Below, in pieces: positions 9,045 through 16,918 of a DNA stretch of 64,000 nucleotides. Under the pieces are notes generated by a model. That model saw only the letters and a program-made list of their open reading frames with translations, was not told the DNA's origin and did not search any database. The position numbers and the translations under genes were made by a program. The stretch's first letter is position 1. Every line of letters starts with the position of its first letter. Source of the DNA: Pontibacter sp. FD36 (GTDB lineage Bacteria > Bacteroidota > Bacteroidia > Cytophagales > Hymenobacteraceae); the NCBI RefSeq assembly GCF_015686655.1, contig NZ_JADPMP010000008.1, forward strand, positions 124,001 to 188,000, written 5' to 3'.

Positions 9045-9392
9045 ATGGAATTCAGAGTAGCCTATAATCGGGCGCTGCAGGCACTGGAGCGCTCAACCGA
9101 GGAAGCAGTCACGCTCTTTGAACACGGTACCCTGAGCCTGGAGCTCTACCGACCGGTTGGCGATGACCGGCAGACACCGCATGAAAGAGACGAAGTATAT
9201 ATCGTTGCCAGCGGAACGGGAACATTCCAAATGGAAGAGGCGGAGGTGCGCTTCCAGGCCGGAGACTTTTTATTCGTGCCAGCCGGTGCATCGCACCGTT
9301 TTACAGAATTCACCCCGGACTTCAGTACCTGGGTGCTGTTTTACGGACCGCGGGAAGGTGAGCGGGGGACGCTGCGCAACCTCCTGGGTTAG
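9045..9392 (+). CDS. Single-domain cupin protein
   Basis: 115 residues. It shows a cupin motif 1 (TPHERDEVYIVASGTG) and motif 2 (GDFLFVPAGASHRFTEF), with the usual Gly-rich turn between. Motif 1 has only one of the two usual His residues; motif 2 keeps its His. Small cupins bind a metal and act as isomerases, dioxygenases or sensors. It is the last intact gene of the MocR-linked cluster. Function unknown. Confidence 0.8.
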   Translation: MEFRVAYNRALQALERSTEEAVTLFEHGTLSLELYRPVGDDRQTPHERDEVYIVASGTGTFQMEEAEVRFQAGDFLFVPAGASHRFTEFTPDFSTWVLFYGPREGERGTLRNLLG

Positions 9393-9617
9393 CAGGGGCA
9401 GACCAAATGACCGGCCACCTCGGGAAATCTACTGGTCAATGGGGTTAGTTTGTGTCACACCATACGCTTTATTAAATGCGTCCGCTTAGCAGTAAGGATT
9501 GAGTCCAACAGGACATCATTTACTGTTGCGACAACAGGTCCTTGTGGAAAAATCCGGCAGCAGTGTTTCTTTTTACAAAAAGTTGTACCTCCCAGCACAT
9601 GTGCCATGATTCTGCCT

Positions 9618-10040
9618 ATGAAACAATTTTACCCCGATCTGCTGTTGCGCACCCCGTTCTACCCGCACCCTACTTACCATGATTCCAGTCTGGCGGCTAC
9701 GATAAAGACCCCTTACTTCCGGGCGGCCCTTCAGCTGGCCAGACCTTCCCTTTACCAGGAACTGGAGAAGTGCTCCATTTAGCCGGAGGCTATGTCATCC
9801 AAAGACCTGCTGGCCGTTAGAAAATACCTGAACCGGATGTGATTTCGCCCTACGTCCTTCGGGTTGTTCTCCGGATTTGCAGTGGCGGGTTTGGTCGCTG
9901 ACACGGAGGGGGACTGCAACTGAACGGAGAGCACCTGCAGGCCCATGCCCAGCTGGGAAAGAGAATTGAGGACCAGGAAGCTGGTCTTACGCACCAGGCG
10001 GGAGCGAAGCTGGAGCAGGGAGAGCTATTCTCCCCGTAAG
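9618..10040 (+). pseudogene. Decayed lanthipeptide dehydratase (LanB) N-terminus
   Basis: From ATG 9618 the frame reads LLLRTPFYP, then AALQLARPSLYQELEK, a TAG at 9780, and in the same frame VRKYLNRM, a TGA, then FRPTSFGLFSGFAV. These are the conserved blocks of the LanB N-terminal domain (fLLRTPllP; lASp.LyeeLek; KYl.RM..RPTPFGLFaG) in the correct order and spacing. Two in-frame stops plus later frame changes show the gene is dead. The remaining ~800 codons of a normal LanB are missing. No precursor peptide or cyclase is visible nearby. Confidence 0.7.
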
Positions 10041-10355
10041 AGGGGAGGGGAAGGTGCCCAGGTACCGGTTTTTTTCAAAGGTGGGAGCGGAATATGAATC
10101 TTTTTCACAAGGAAATGCACAGATGGGAAATTTCAGGATGTTGCCTGGAAGGTGCCCTGGCGGAGGCCTTATTTGGATAAACCAGCATGTTCAGGCATCC
10201 TTTCGGAGAACTGTATAGCCCTAGGGGTCGGATTCACTGTTTTGGAGGGGCGGGAAAAAGTATTTCACAAGTCATGTTCATCTTGTGAAATGGGAAGAAA
10301 AACTCTTCCTCAAGTCGGAGATGAGTAGTAAGGTGTATGGATTTGAGCAGGTGCC
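10041..10355. other. No intact gene; degraded sequence
   Basis: Short stop-rich frames only. It links the LanB remnant to a winged-helix remnant and is likely eroded coding DNA of unknown origin. Confidence 0.4.
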
Positions 10356-10454
10356 AATCCAACGGCAACAAGAGATTTGCAGCAGCTCCTGGAACTGGGA
10401 GCGTTTAATCAGGAAGGTGGCGGTCGGAGTACCCGTTATGTGTTAAACATTTAA
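10356..10454 (+). pseudogene. C-terminal winged-helix remnant of a Fic- or AlbA-type protein
   Basis: The frame ending in TAA at 10452 encodes TATRDLQQLLELGAFNQ followed by GGGRSTRYVL. This is the signature end of the winged helix found at the C-terminus of many Fic-domain and Schlafen/AlbA_2-type regulators ('tAtRDL..L...G.l...G.GRst.Y.l'). A stop lies just upstream and no partner domain is readable, so only this tail survives. Confidence 0.5.
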
Positions 10455-10721
10455 CACCCTAACCATATTGTGAGGGATGACTGAAGCTGAACAACCCTGC
10501 GTAAAGTTCCTCTAGTAACAGGCCAAGTGTTGCGTCAGCTAGCCCATACTTTATTTAAACCTACCGCCTATCGCGCTGCTTGCAGCTCTCATTTCAGTGC
10601 TACCTCAAGTCCTGTTTACCCATAAACTTCCAATTGCCCGCGTAAATAGGGGGCAAATGACTTAGTTTCAGGGAAGGGGACTAAAGGGCCATCCGCTTTT
10701 CAGACAGCCCTTGTTTTTTCT
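10455..10721. other. Intergenic, nothing recognised
   Basis: No coding frame or clear structured element could be supported between the winged-helix remnant and the ardC-like gene that ends here on the minus strand. Confidence 0.4.
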
Positions 10722-11666
10722 TCAGGCAGTTACCTTCTCCGCAGACCGTGCTTCATCATTTGCCATATGCTTCAGGCCCAGGATATAACTGGCTGCTTTG
10801 AAGGCCTTGGTACCGGCGTAGATGATCATGGTCTTGTCCTCCCGGAGCCGGCTGATCCAGCCCTGCAGGTAGGCTATCGAGTTCTGGAACACGGCCTCCT
10901 TTATACCGGTGATGGCGCATAGGAAACTGGCGCCCATCTCTGCCACCAGTTCCTCCTTGCTGTAGGCCTCGTCCCCGAAGCGGCTGACCTTTTCTTCCTC
11001 GGTAAAGCGGTTGAGCCGGGTGGCGTGGCCGGTGGCGTGGATCAGCTCGTGGAAGAGCGTGGCATGATATGCCTCGGGAGTGAGGAAGCGCCCAGGGTCC
11101 GGCATCTGCACAATGTCCCTGACTGGCGCGTAGTAAGCCTGCGTGCCGCCGTGCAGGACCTTAGGGCCAGGCTGGGGGAAGCTGTCCACCACGTGCTGGC
11201 AGGCTTTGAGTATTTGTGGCCCGGACCGTTCGGGCATGGTGGGTAGCCGGAAGTCCACTCCCTCTACTTGATCGATGTTGAACACGGTCCAGACAAAGGG
11301 GACGAACCTGCTGCAGGGGCGATTTTTCCCGTCGGCCGCTACATCTACTGGCTGCTCCTTCTCTTTTGCCTCAAAGATCTTCCAATAGACGATGGGGGTG
11401 CCTTTCTGGCCTTTTCGGACGCGGCCACCCATTTCCTGCGCCTGCCTGAAAGTGATAAAGTAGGGCGCCGTGTAATTGTTTCTCTCGGTGACATGGTGTA
11501 GGTAGAAGGCATTAAAGCCCTCGTAGGAGCGGCCGGAGGCGTAGTTCTTGGGGAGCCCGTACGTACTCCAGGGCTTTTGCCAGATGGCTTTTCCCCGCTG
11601 CAGTTCAGCAATGATTTCATTGGTCACCTGCTCGGCCAGGTGGTTGAATTTCTGATAGGCGTTCAT
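10722..11666 (-). CDS. ArdC-family protein with zincin-like metallopeptidase domain
   Basis: 314 residues when started at 11666 (MNAYQKFNHL). An upstream ATG at 11732 would add 22 residues that do not fit the family. The N-terminal ArdC ssDNA-binding domain (about 1-140, with PWSTYGLPKNYASGRSYEGFN) is followed by a metallopeptidase domain with zinc motif HELIH at 206-210 and His214. Plasmid ArdC proteins protect incoming single-stranded DNA from restriction during conjugation. The gene lies 78 bp downstream of a radC-like gene on the same strand, a pairing often seen on Bacteroidota mobile elements. Confidence 0.88.
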   Translation of the reverse strand: MNAYQKFNHLAEQVTNEIIAELQRGKAIWQKPWSTYGLPKNYASGRSYEGFNAFYLHHVTERNNYTAPYFITFRQAQEMGGRVRKGQKGTPIVYWKIFEAKEKEQPVDVAADGKNRPCSRFVPFVWTVFNIDQVEGVDFRLPTMPERSGPQILKACQHVVDSFPQPGPKVLHGGTQAYYAPVRDIVQMPDPGRFLTPEAYHATLFHELIHATGHATRLNRFTEEEKVSRFGDEAYSKEELVAEMGASFLCAITGIKEAVFQNSIAYLQGWISRLREDKTMIIYAGTKAFKAASYILGLKHMANDEARSAEKVTA

Positions 11667-11744
11667 AAGTTTGATGTTTAAAGTGATGACATTGAATGGA
11701 AGGAAAGCAGGGGCTGTGAACGGCCCCTGCAAAAGAAAGAGGGG

Positions 11745-12215
11745 CTACAGGAGCCCCTCGTCTGCCAGGGAGTAGTAGCTCTCGCTGGTGAGAATGATGT
11801 GATCTAAGACGGTGATGTCGAGGAGCTCCCCACCCTGTTTGATCTTCCTGGTCAGCTGCAGGTCGGCCGCGCTGGGGCTGAGGTTGCCCGAGGGGTGGTT
11901 GTGGGAGAGGATGAGGCCCGAGGCGCAGGCCTTGAGGGCGGCGGCGAAGATGAGCTTGGGGTCGGCTACGGTGCCGGCCACCCCGCCGGTGGAAACTTCG
12001 TAAATGCCCAGCACCCGGTTTGCCCGGTTGAGGAGCAGCACCTTGAACTGCTCGACAAACTCTATTCTGCCCGCATCCCAACTGGCTTTGAGTACGCGGT
12101 AGGAGTCAGCAGAGGAGGTGACCTGCGGTCTTTCAGCAGGATTGACGCGGTTGCGGTAGGAGAGCCTGATCTCGGCTGCTCTGGTAAAGGCGGAGGTTTG
12201 AATGGTCTTTTCCAT
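11745..12215 (-). CDS. RadC-like JAB/MPN-domain protein
   Basis: 156 residues, shorter than chromosomal RadC because it lacks the N-terminal helix-hairpin-helix. The JAMM metal site is intact: Glu55 region, SHNHPSGNLSPSAAD with His105, His107 and Asp118. Short RadC proteins of this kind occur on plasmids and integrative elements; their biochemical role is unsettled. Located upstream of the ardC-like gene, probably co-transcribed. Confidence 0.88.
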   Translation of the reverse strand: MEKTIQTSAFTRAAEIRLSYRNRVNPAERPQVTSSADSYRVLKASWDAGRIEFVEQFKVLLLNRANRVLGIYEVSTGGVAGTVADPKLIFAAALKACASGLILSHNHPSGNLSPSAADLQLTRKIKQGGELLDITVLDHIILTSESYYSLADEGLL

Positions 12216-12734
12216 AATCTTGATGTTTTAGTGTGAGGAAATGGATTATGGTGCCCCGTGCCGCCTTCGGAGCCGGACTAAAGGCAAGGTGGAGCCAAAG
12301 AAAATGCGGAGGGCTCCCTTCAGGGATACCCATTTTGTTTGGACGACCTTGGCGCAGCGCACCTGTGTCCGGGCCGCAAGGCTACCTTTGCGCCAAACCA
12401 TAGACGAAGAGGATCTTGCCTGTTGAATGGCTTTGAGGGTGGGATCTAGAAGAAAGCTATCGCTCTTTCGACTTCTGTTGGTAGCTATGCCTTCTCAGCA
12501 ATGTAGGATAGGTTTTACATGTATCTGCCTTGGGGCGTAAGTTGAGTTACAAGCTTCTGCAAAGAGCAGAATCCTGCTTGATTCAGTATAAAATGATGAA
12601 ATCTTCAACTTCGATGGGGCGTGTTCTCCTGGCTTTTGGTATAAAATGTTTTTCACCAGTAAGGTTCACGTTGTGAAAAGGAAGGATGATAGATAGTGGG
12701 GTATCTTTCACCTGTAACCCAAACAAGTAAAACT
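12216..12734. other. Divergent intergenic region between radC-like and broken HTH gene
   Basis: About 520 bp containing the promoters of the minus-strand radC/ardC pair and of the plus-strand HTH remnant. A plus-strand frame at 12241-12426 is low-complexity and judged spurious. No clear operator or terminator was found. Confidence 0.4.
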
Positions 12735-13013
12735 ATGCCTATAGAAATCATCACCAAGCAAGACCTGCTTCAAGCTCACCGGCAGCTGCTGGAGGACCTG
12801 GCAAAACTGATCGGCAAGCAACAGGCCGAGGTACCCAGGCAGGTGCTCAAGTCCGCCGATGTGCGGCGCATGCTGTAGGTCTCCCCCTCCACGCTGCAGA
12901 AGCTGCCGGTGGAGGGCACGCTGCCCTCGGTCAAGGTCGGGGGCACCCACTACTACCGCCAGGAAGATATTACCAGGCTTTTGAACGGGAAGGAGGTGCG
13001 GTCATGGAAGTAA
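12735..13013 (+). pseudogene. HTH (excisionase-like) protein interrupted by an in-frame TAG
   Basis: From ATG 12735 the frame encodes MPIEIITKQDLLQAHRQLLE through KSADVRRML, then TAG at 12876-12878. In the same frame it then continues VSPSTLQKLPVEGTLPSVKVGGTHYYRQEDI to a stop at 13011. Joined, this is a complete small MerR/excisionase-type protein of Bacteroidota (HTH 'VRrML.vSp.TLQ.LR..GtLP..KiGg..yY..eDI'). The single nonsense codon falls between helix 1 and the recognition helix, so the gene is probably recently inactivated. Confidence 0.7.
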
Positions 13014-13089
13014 GCGCTCAAATGATGGGCTTTAACGGGCAAGCGGGGTAACGGACGCCTGTGTCTCCCGCACCTGTTCCGCTTACAAG

Positions 13090-13696
13090 TGCTACTGGCA
13101 AGTGCTGTTGCGTTGGAACATCACCCTGGCGCAGCAGCAAACTAAAGGTTGTGGGGATCCAAAGTGATTCAGACGCTCTCTGATGCCATAGGCAAGGAAT
13201 TTCCAGACCTGCAGGACTTCTCTTACCGGAACCTGCTGTGCTGTCTATACCGCAGGTTGCCTCTGTTTACCCCCCCCCGCTCTGAATTTACACAACAACC
13301 GGTTGCGTAATTGCCCTGGGCACACCATGTGGGGGGGCTGGATGCGGTAAAGGGTGTGCAAGAGCGGCTCTCCTACATTCGCCAACTATTGAGAACAGCT
13401 GGTCCAGAAATGTGTTGAGCCTGCAAATCAAGTCCAGCCTTTACCAGCGGTAAGGGGAAAGCCTGACCAACTTTAATCTGAAGCTCCTGGCACTTGAATC
13501 AGACCTGGCCCGGGGATTACTAAAATGCCCGTGTATCTTTAACTTTCTGAGCCTGACCCAGGACTACCAGGAAAAGGGCCCGAAGAGTGGTTTGACACAG
13601 CAGATTACCTAGTTCCTGCTGGAACTAGGGGCTGGCTTTGCCTTTGTGGGCAGGCAGTGCCGCAAGGGTTCGTTCCCGCCGCCCTTGTACCATTAA
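13090..13696 (+). pseudogene. Decayed YhcG/DUF1016 PDDEXK nuclease gene
   Basis: Several frames together give the DUF1016 order: WGSKVIQTLSDAIGKEFPDL, FSYRNLL, LPWAHHV, WSRNVLSLQIKSSLYQR, TNFNL, then FLLELGAGFAFVGRQ. Multiple stops and frame shifts separate the blocks. The catalytic C-terminus after GRQ is missing; the frame ends in a short unrelated tail at 13694. YhcG-type proteins are linked to restriction and recombination islands. A second YhcG fragment lies at 37785-37960. Confidence 0.75.
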
Positions 13697-13741
13697 TAAA
13701 ATTCCTGATTAGCTTTAAGCTATGGTTTTAATCATTTTACT

Positions 13742-13769
13742 GGCCAATTCGGCCAATTAGCGGCCAATT
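13742..13769. repeat. Three short direct repeats of GGCCAATT
   Basis: The octamer occurs at 13742-13749, 13751-13758 and 13762-13769, just before the AlbA remnant. It may be a decayed coding repeat in the linker of a winged-helix regulator or a binding site cluster. Confidence 0.4.
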
Positions 13770-13783
13770 CCAGCCATTTCATA

Positions 13784-14008
13784 TTGAAAGAGCTGGAGTT
13801 GATAAAAGGCAGAGCCACCGGTATCTCTACGATAAAGAGGGTGCTGGAAAGCAACGGTTCTCATGCACCTACTTTTAAAACAGATGATGAGCGGTCTTTA
13901 TTCGAGGTAGAAATCTTCTGCCATCCAGCTTTCCTGGAGGATAGCTCAGTCGGCAGCGACCAGGCTGAAGAAGAGCCTGCAACCAGAGCACATGAAGGTT
14001 CAACATAA
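13784..14008 (+). pseudogene. Fragment of an AlbA_2/Schlafen-type ATP-binding regulator
   Basis: The 74-codon frame (TTG at 13784) carries GRATGISTIKRVLESNGS and FKTDDERSLFEVEIFCHPAF. This is the C-terminal HATPase_c_4-like block of AlbA_2 domain regulators ('GrGtGIp.I...l..nGsp.P.FetDe.r..F...ip.Hp.F'). The 300-odd residues expected upstream are absent. The fragment is therefore a remnant, though its open frame is intact. Confidence 0.6.
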
Positions 14009-14115
14009 TACGTTAAAACCGGCTAAAAGAAGATATTGAGAAAATTGCTTTAAATATAGCTTTCACTCAGTATTACAACAGTCTATTTCTTCTACGAGGT
14101 TGAAGGACGACGCCT

Positions 14116-15132
14116 TTACTCTTGCCCCTTTTCGTTTAGCTCCGCCATAATTTCTGCAAAGAGTCTGGTGGATTTCAGGCGGTCATTTATATCGTACATC
14201 GTCGACACAGTGATCAATTCATCCACGCCCGTTTCTTCCAGAAATTCCTGGATCTGCGTTTTTACCTTTTGCTTACTCCCGACAAAGGAATATCGGAGCA
14301 TTTGCTGCAGCGTTGGATGCTGTAGTATTTCCTTCAACTCGTCAGTCATCTCGGTTGGTGGGTGTAAGGGGGCTCTGGATCCGGTTAGTACCCCCACAAA
14401 CATGCGTATCAGAGAAGTGAACAGTTTTTGGGCTTCTTCATCAGTATCGGCAACGATCACATTCACCCCAGCCATGGTATAGGGTTTTTCTAAAGAAGCA
14501 GAAGGCTGGAATTCCTGCTCGTAGATCCGTAAGGCGTTGTGTAAATGCGTGGATGCAAAATGGCTGGCAAACGCGTAAGGCAGTCCCTTTTCAGCCGCTA
14601 TATGCGAACTATCGGTCGTTGAGCCCAGCACATAAATAGGGACATTAGTACCTTCTGCGATAGGCGCCCTTACTTTTGCCCCTTTATTGTCTATGGAAAA
14701 ATACTGCTGAATCTTTTCTATTTCCCGGGGAAAGGAATGGGCAGCCTCCATGAAGTCGGATCGGATAGCACGAGCTGTAGCCTGGTCGGTGCCAGGCGCC
14801 CTTCCAAGGCCCAGGTCAATTCTGCCAGGGTATAAATGGGCCAATGTGCCAAACTGCTCGGCTATAATCAAAGGGGAATGATTGGGAAGCATCACACCGC
14901 CTGAACCTAGCCGGATGGTGGTGGTGTTTTCGGCCACGTAACCCATGAGCAGTGATGTGGCGCTACTGCCAATGTTATCGGAGTTGTGGTGCTCGGCAAA
15001 CCAAATGCGTTTGTAGTTGTGTGCTTCCGCTTCTTTTGCCAATGCCAATGAATTATGCAGTGTCTTTTGTATGGTTTCCCCCTGCGATACAATGGCAAGC
15101 TCTAAAATGGAATAAGCAGTATTATGTTTCAT
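14116..15132 (-). CDS. Luciferase-like (LLM) flavin-dependent oxidoreductase
   Basis: 338 residues from ATG 15132; an upstream ATG at 15162 adds ten residues not typical of the family. It begins SILELAIVSQGETIQKTL and contains RIWFAEHHN, GSGGVMLPNHSPL and PGRIDLGLGRAPGTD. These are the core motifs of the LLM monooxygenase subfamily related to YwcH/YhbW and MsnO8. Such enzymes use reduced FMN and O2, with an (alpha/beta)8 barrel fold. Substrate unknown. The gene looks intact although its surroundings are decayed. Confidence 0.87.
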   Translation of the reverse strand: MKHNTAYSILELAIVSQGETIQKTLHNSLALAKEAEAHNYKRIWFAEHHNSDNIGSSATSLLMGYVAENTTTIRLGSGGVMLPNHSPLIIAEQFGTLAHLYPGRIDLGLGRAPGTDQATARAIRSDFMEAAHSFPREIEKIQQYFSIDNKGAKVRAPIAEGTNVPIYVLGSTTDSSHIAAEKGLPYAFASHFASTHLHNALRIYEQEFQPSASLEKPYTMAGVNVIVADTDEEAQKLFTSLIRMFVGVLTGSRAPLHPPTEMTDELKEILQHPTLQQMLRYSFVGSKQKVKTQIQEFLEETGVDELITVSTMYDINDRLKSTRLFAEIMAELNEKGQE

Positions 15133-15227
15133 GGTATTCAATTTGTATTTGTTTTTGTTCACCAGGTACAGTTGATTATGACCAATTAGCTGGTTAGCTC
15201 TGTCTAGTATGCGAGATGTTCCCGGTT

Positions 15228-15416
15228 CTATACGGTGTCAACCAGAAAGAACATGTCAGACTTTGCTTCTTCGGCGAGCTTCGCCTGTTGGATATAAAAA
15301 TCAATGCGCTCGCTGGCGTCACCGGCATAGCAGGACGCTGCCAGTCCATATAATCCCACCCTAGTGCTAAGAACTCCAACCTTGTCTCCGGCTTTTAAAA
15401 GCGGGGGTAACACCAT
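15228..15416 (-). pseudogene. Fused scrap: peptidase S66-like start with LLM-monooxygenase-like tail
   Basis: The 62-codon frame begins VLPPLLKAGDKVGVLST, like the N-terminus of LD-carboxypeptidases (S66, 'iPPyLkkGDkvgivs'). It then changes to DFYIQQAKLAEEAKSDMFFLVD, like the first helix and strand of DszA/NtaA monooxygenases ('f..yv.lAq.aErgkFD..FlaD'). Neither gene continues. It looks like a junction of two dead gene fragments; both matches are by eye. Confidence 0.4.
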
Positions 15417-15633
15417 GTGAATTATTTTTTACCCGTTACGACTTTCATATGAAGTAGTTTGTGTCTGTGCATCTTTTGGATATTTCTTCCGGAAGGGTAC
15501 GTGTTTATATAGCAAACTGTGCCCGTACGCTTCGGTCATGGGCTCATTATTTGCCGCTTATTTATGATATTGTGTCGGAAATGAAAGCGGAAACGGGTTT
15601 GGGAAAGACTAAAACAATATTTAAGAACAGACA

Positions 15634-16218
15634 ATGCGGCGCGTATTAACAGACTGGCGAGTTTACCTGCTCTTTATACCAGGCATCCTGGGAATCGTAA
15701 TACTAGAATTTTCGCTCTTTGATGCGGGCAATCACCGCCAAAGTTTCTCGATAGCAAATATGCTGTGGGTAATCAATCTGCTTTTGATTGTGACTGTACA
15801 GGCCTACCTCACCACTTCCTTCGATAAAGCCACTCTCAATAAGATCGGCTTGCCTACTCTTAACGCTTTTTTGCCAGTGTTCTACTTTGCTCTTTACTTC
15901 TTGTTTGTGATTAGCAAGGCTGTAACCACCCCGGCTTCTCCTGCTGCAGCTACGCTGGGGCCAGTGCGAAGTGTAAACTTAGGCTTATTTAACACCGTTA
16001 TTTTCATTCTGCTCCTTTACTCGGCGATCAGTTTCCTTTTTCTGAACAACTGGCTGGTTAAAAGGCGCATTTTAAGAAACCAAGACTCTGTGGTGCGCAT
16101 GGAGTTGGCAAAGAACTACTTGGTTCCAATGAAGCGGCTAGTCAAGGCTGCCGTTGTGGTGGTAGTTGGCACATTTCTTTTTTGGGTCTTCTTCGATATT
16201 ATAAGGCTTACCATTTAG
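15634..16218 (+). CDS. Membrane protein, function unknown
   Basis: 194 residues with about four to five hydrophobic segments (near residues 10-25, 40-56, 75-95, 118-138, 170-190). The short charged loop NNWLVKRRILRNQDSVVRMELAK probably faces the cytosol. I do not recognise the family. The hydrophobic pattern and balanced codons suggest a real gene. It stands alone between decayed DNA, so its context gives no clue. Confidence 0.6.
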   Translation: MRRVLTDWRVYLLFIPGILGIVILEFSLFDAGNHRQSFSIANMLWVINLLLIVTVQAYLTTSFDKATLNKIGLPTLNAFLPVFYFALYFLFVISKAVTTPASPAAATLGPVRSVNLGLFNTVIFILLLYSAISFLFLNNWLVKRRILRNQDSVVRMELAKNYLVPMKRLVKAAVVVVVGTFLFWVFFDIIRLTI

Positions 16219-16291
16219 CGTTATGCAACGAATTCAGCACTTCTTGTACGTTTTATAAAGATATTTCTCCAGAAGTGAGACATAAAAAACT

Positions 16292-16468
16292 TCATTTGTT
16301 CCGCCTTGTAATGTGCAGCAACGAGCGTAGTTCACCCTGCAGGTCGTTCTCATCTAGCCACAGCTGCTCGACTTCGGGTGAAAGTATCACAGGTATGCGG
16401 TCGGAGACGGGTCTCACAAGGTCATTCGCTTACATCGTGTTGGCAGTGAAGGTAGTGCAGCTTTCACA
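16292..16468 (-). pseudogene. SRAP (YedK/HMCES-like) C-terminal fragment
   Basis: Read on the minus strand the frame gives SCTTFTANTM, a stop, then ANDLVRPVSDRIPVILSPEV and EQLWLDENDL, ending at TGA 16292-16294. This matches the SRAP block 'yscTilTt.AN.lv.piHdRMPviL.pe....WLd'. The catalytic N-terminus (Met-Cys) is absent, there is an in-frame stop, and the usual His of 'IHdRMP' is changed. It is a dead fragment of the DNA-crosslink repair/abasic-site shielding family. Confidence 0.65.
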
Positions 16469-16870
16469 GCTCAGTTAACAACAACTGGTAGTTCGCGCAC
16501 GCTGAGGAACCGGATGCTTTCCATGATGATAATAAAATTCCGTATGGCTGGGGATAGGTCCGCAGTATCTGGCAAGAGTAAAAGAAGAATAATTTTGGTG
16601 TATTTCTGGACCGGTGGGGAGGGGCCGGAAGCGCCGACGCGAGGCGGTAATGTCTCGCAGAGAAGGCCGAACGGAGCAACACCTGCTGGAGAACGGAGGT
16701 GCACTGCGATTTAAACAGGCGCTTGATAGGCCGATCCTGAATCACAACCGCGGAATGGCCACACGGCCCTGGACGGATTTACGGGAGATTTAGTTGAACT
16801 GTCAGGTGTTTGTAAAAACCGGAATGATCACACCTTGTGCTCTCTACAAGCGCGATGCCTCTGTAAAGCA
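16469..16870. other. Intergenic, no supported gene
   Basis: Minus-strand frames at 16464-16745 are rich in Pro/Ser/Arg and overlap in two frames, so they are not believed. Nothing else was recognised. Confidence 0.4.
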
Positions 16871-16908
16871 GCGTTTAGTGTCATGCTGCTTTAAATGTCA
16901 CTAAACGC
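16871..16908 (-). terminator. Hairpin after the ROK gene
   Basis: A perfect 10-bp stem (16871-16880 with 16899-16908) has an 18-base loop and lies 11 bp past the ROK stop. It lacks a long T-run, so it may be a weak terminator or an mRNA 3' stabiliser. Confidence 0.45.
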
Positions 16909-16918
16909 CGCATAATTA

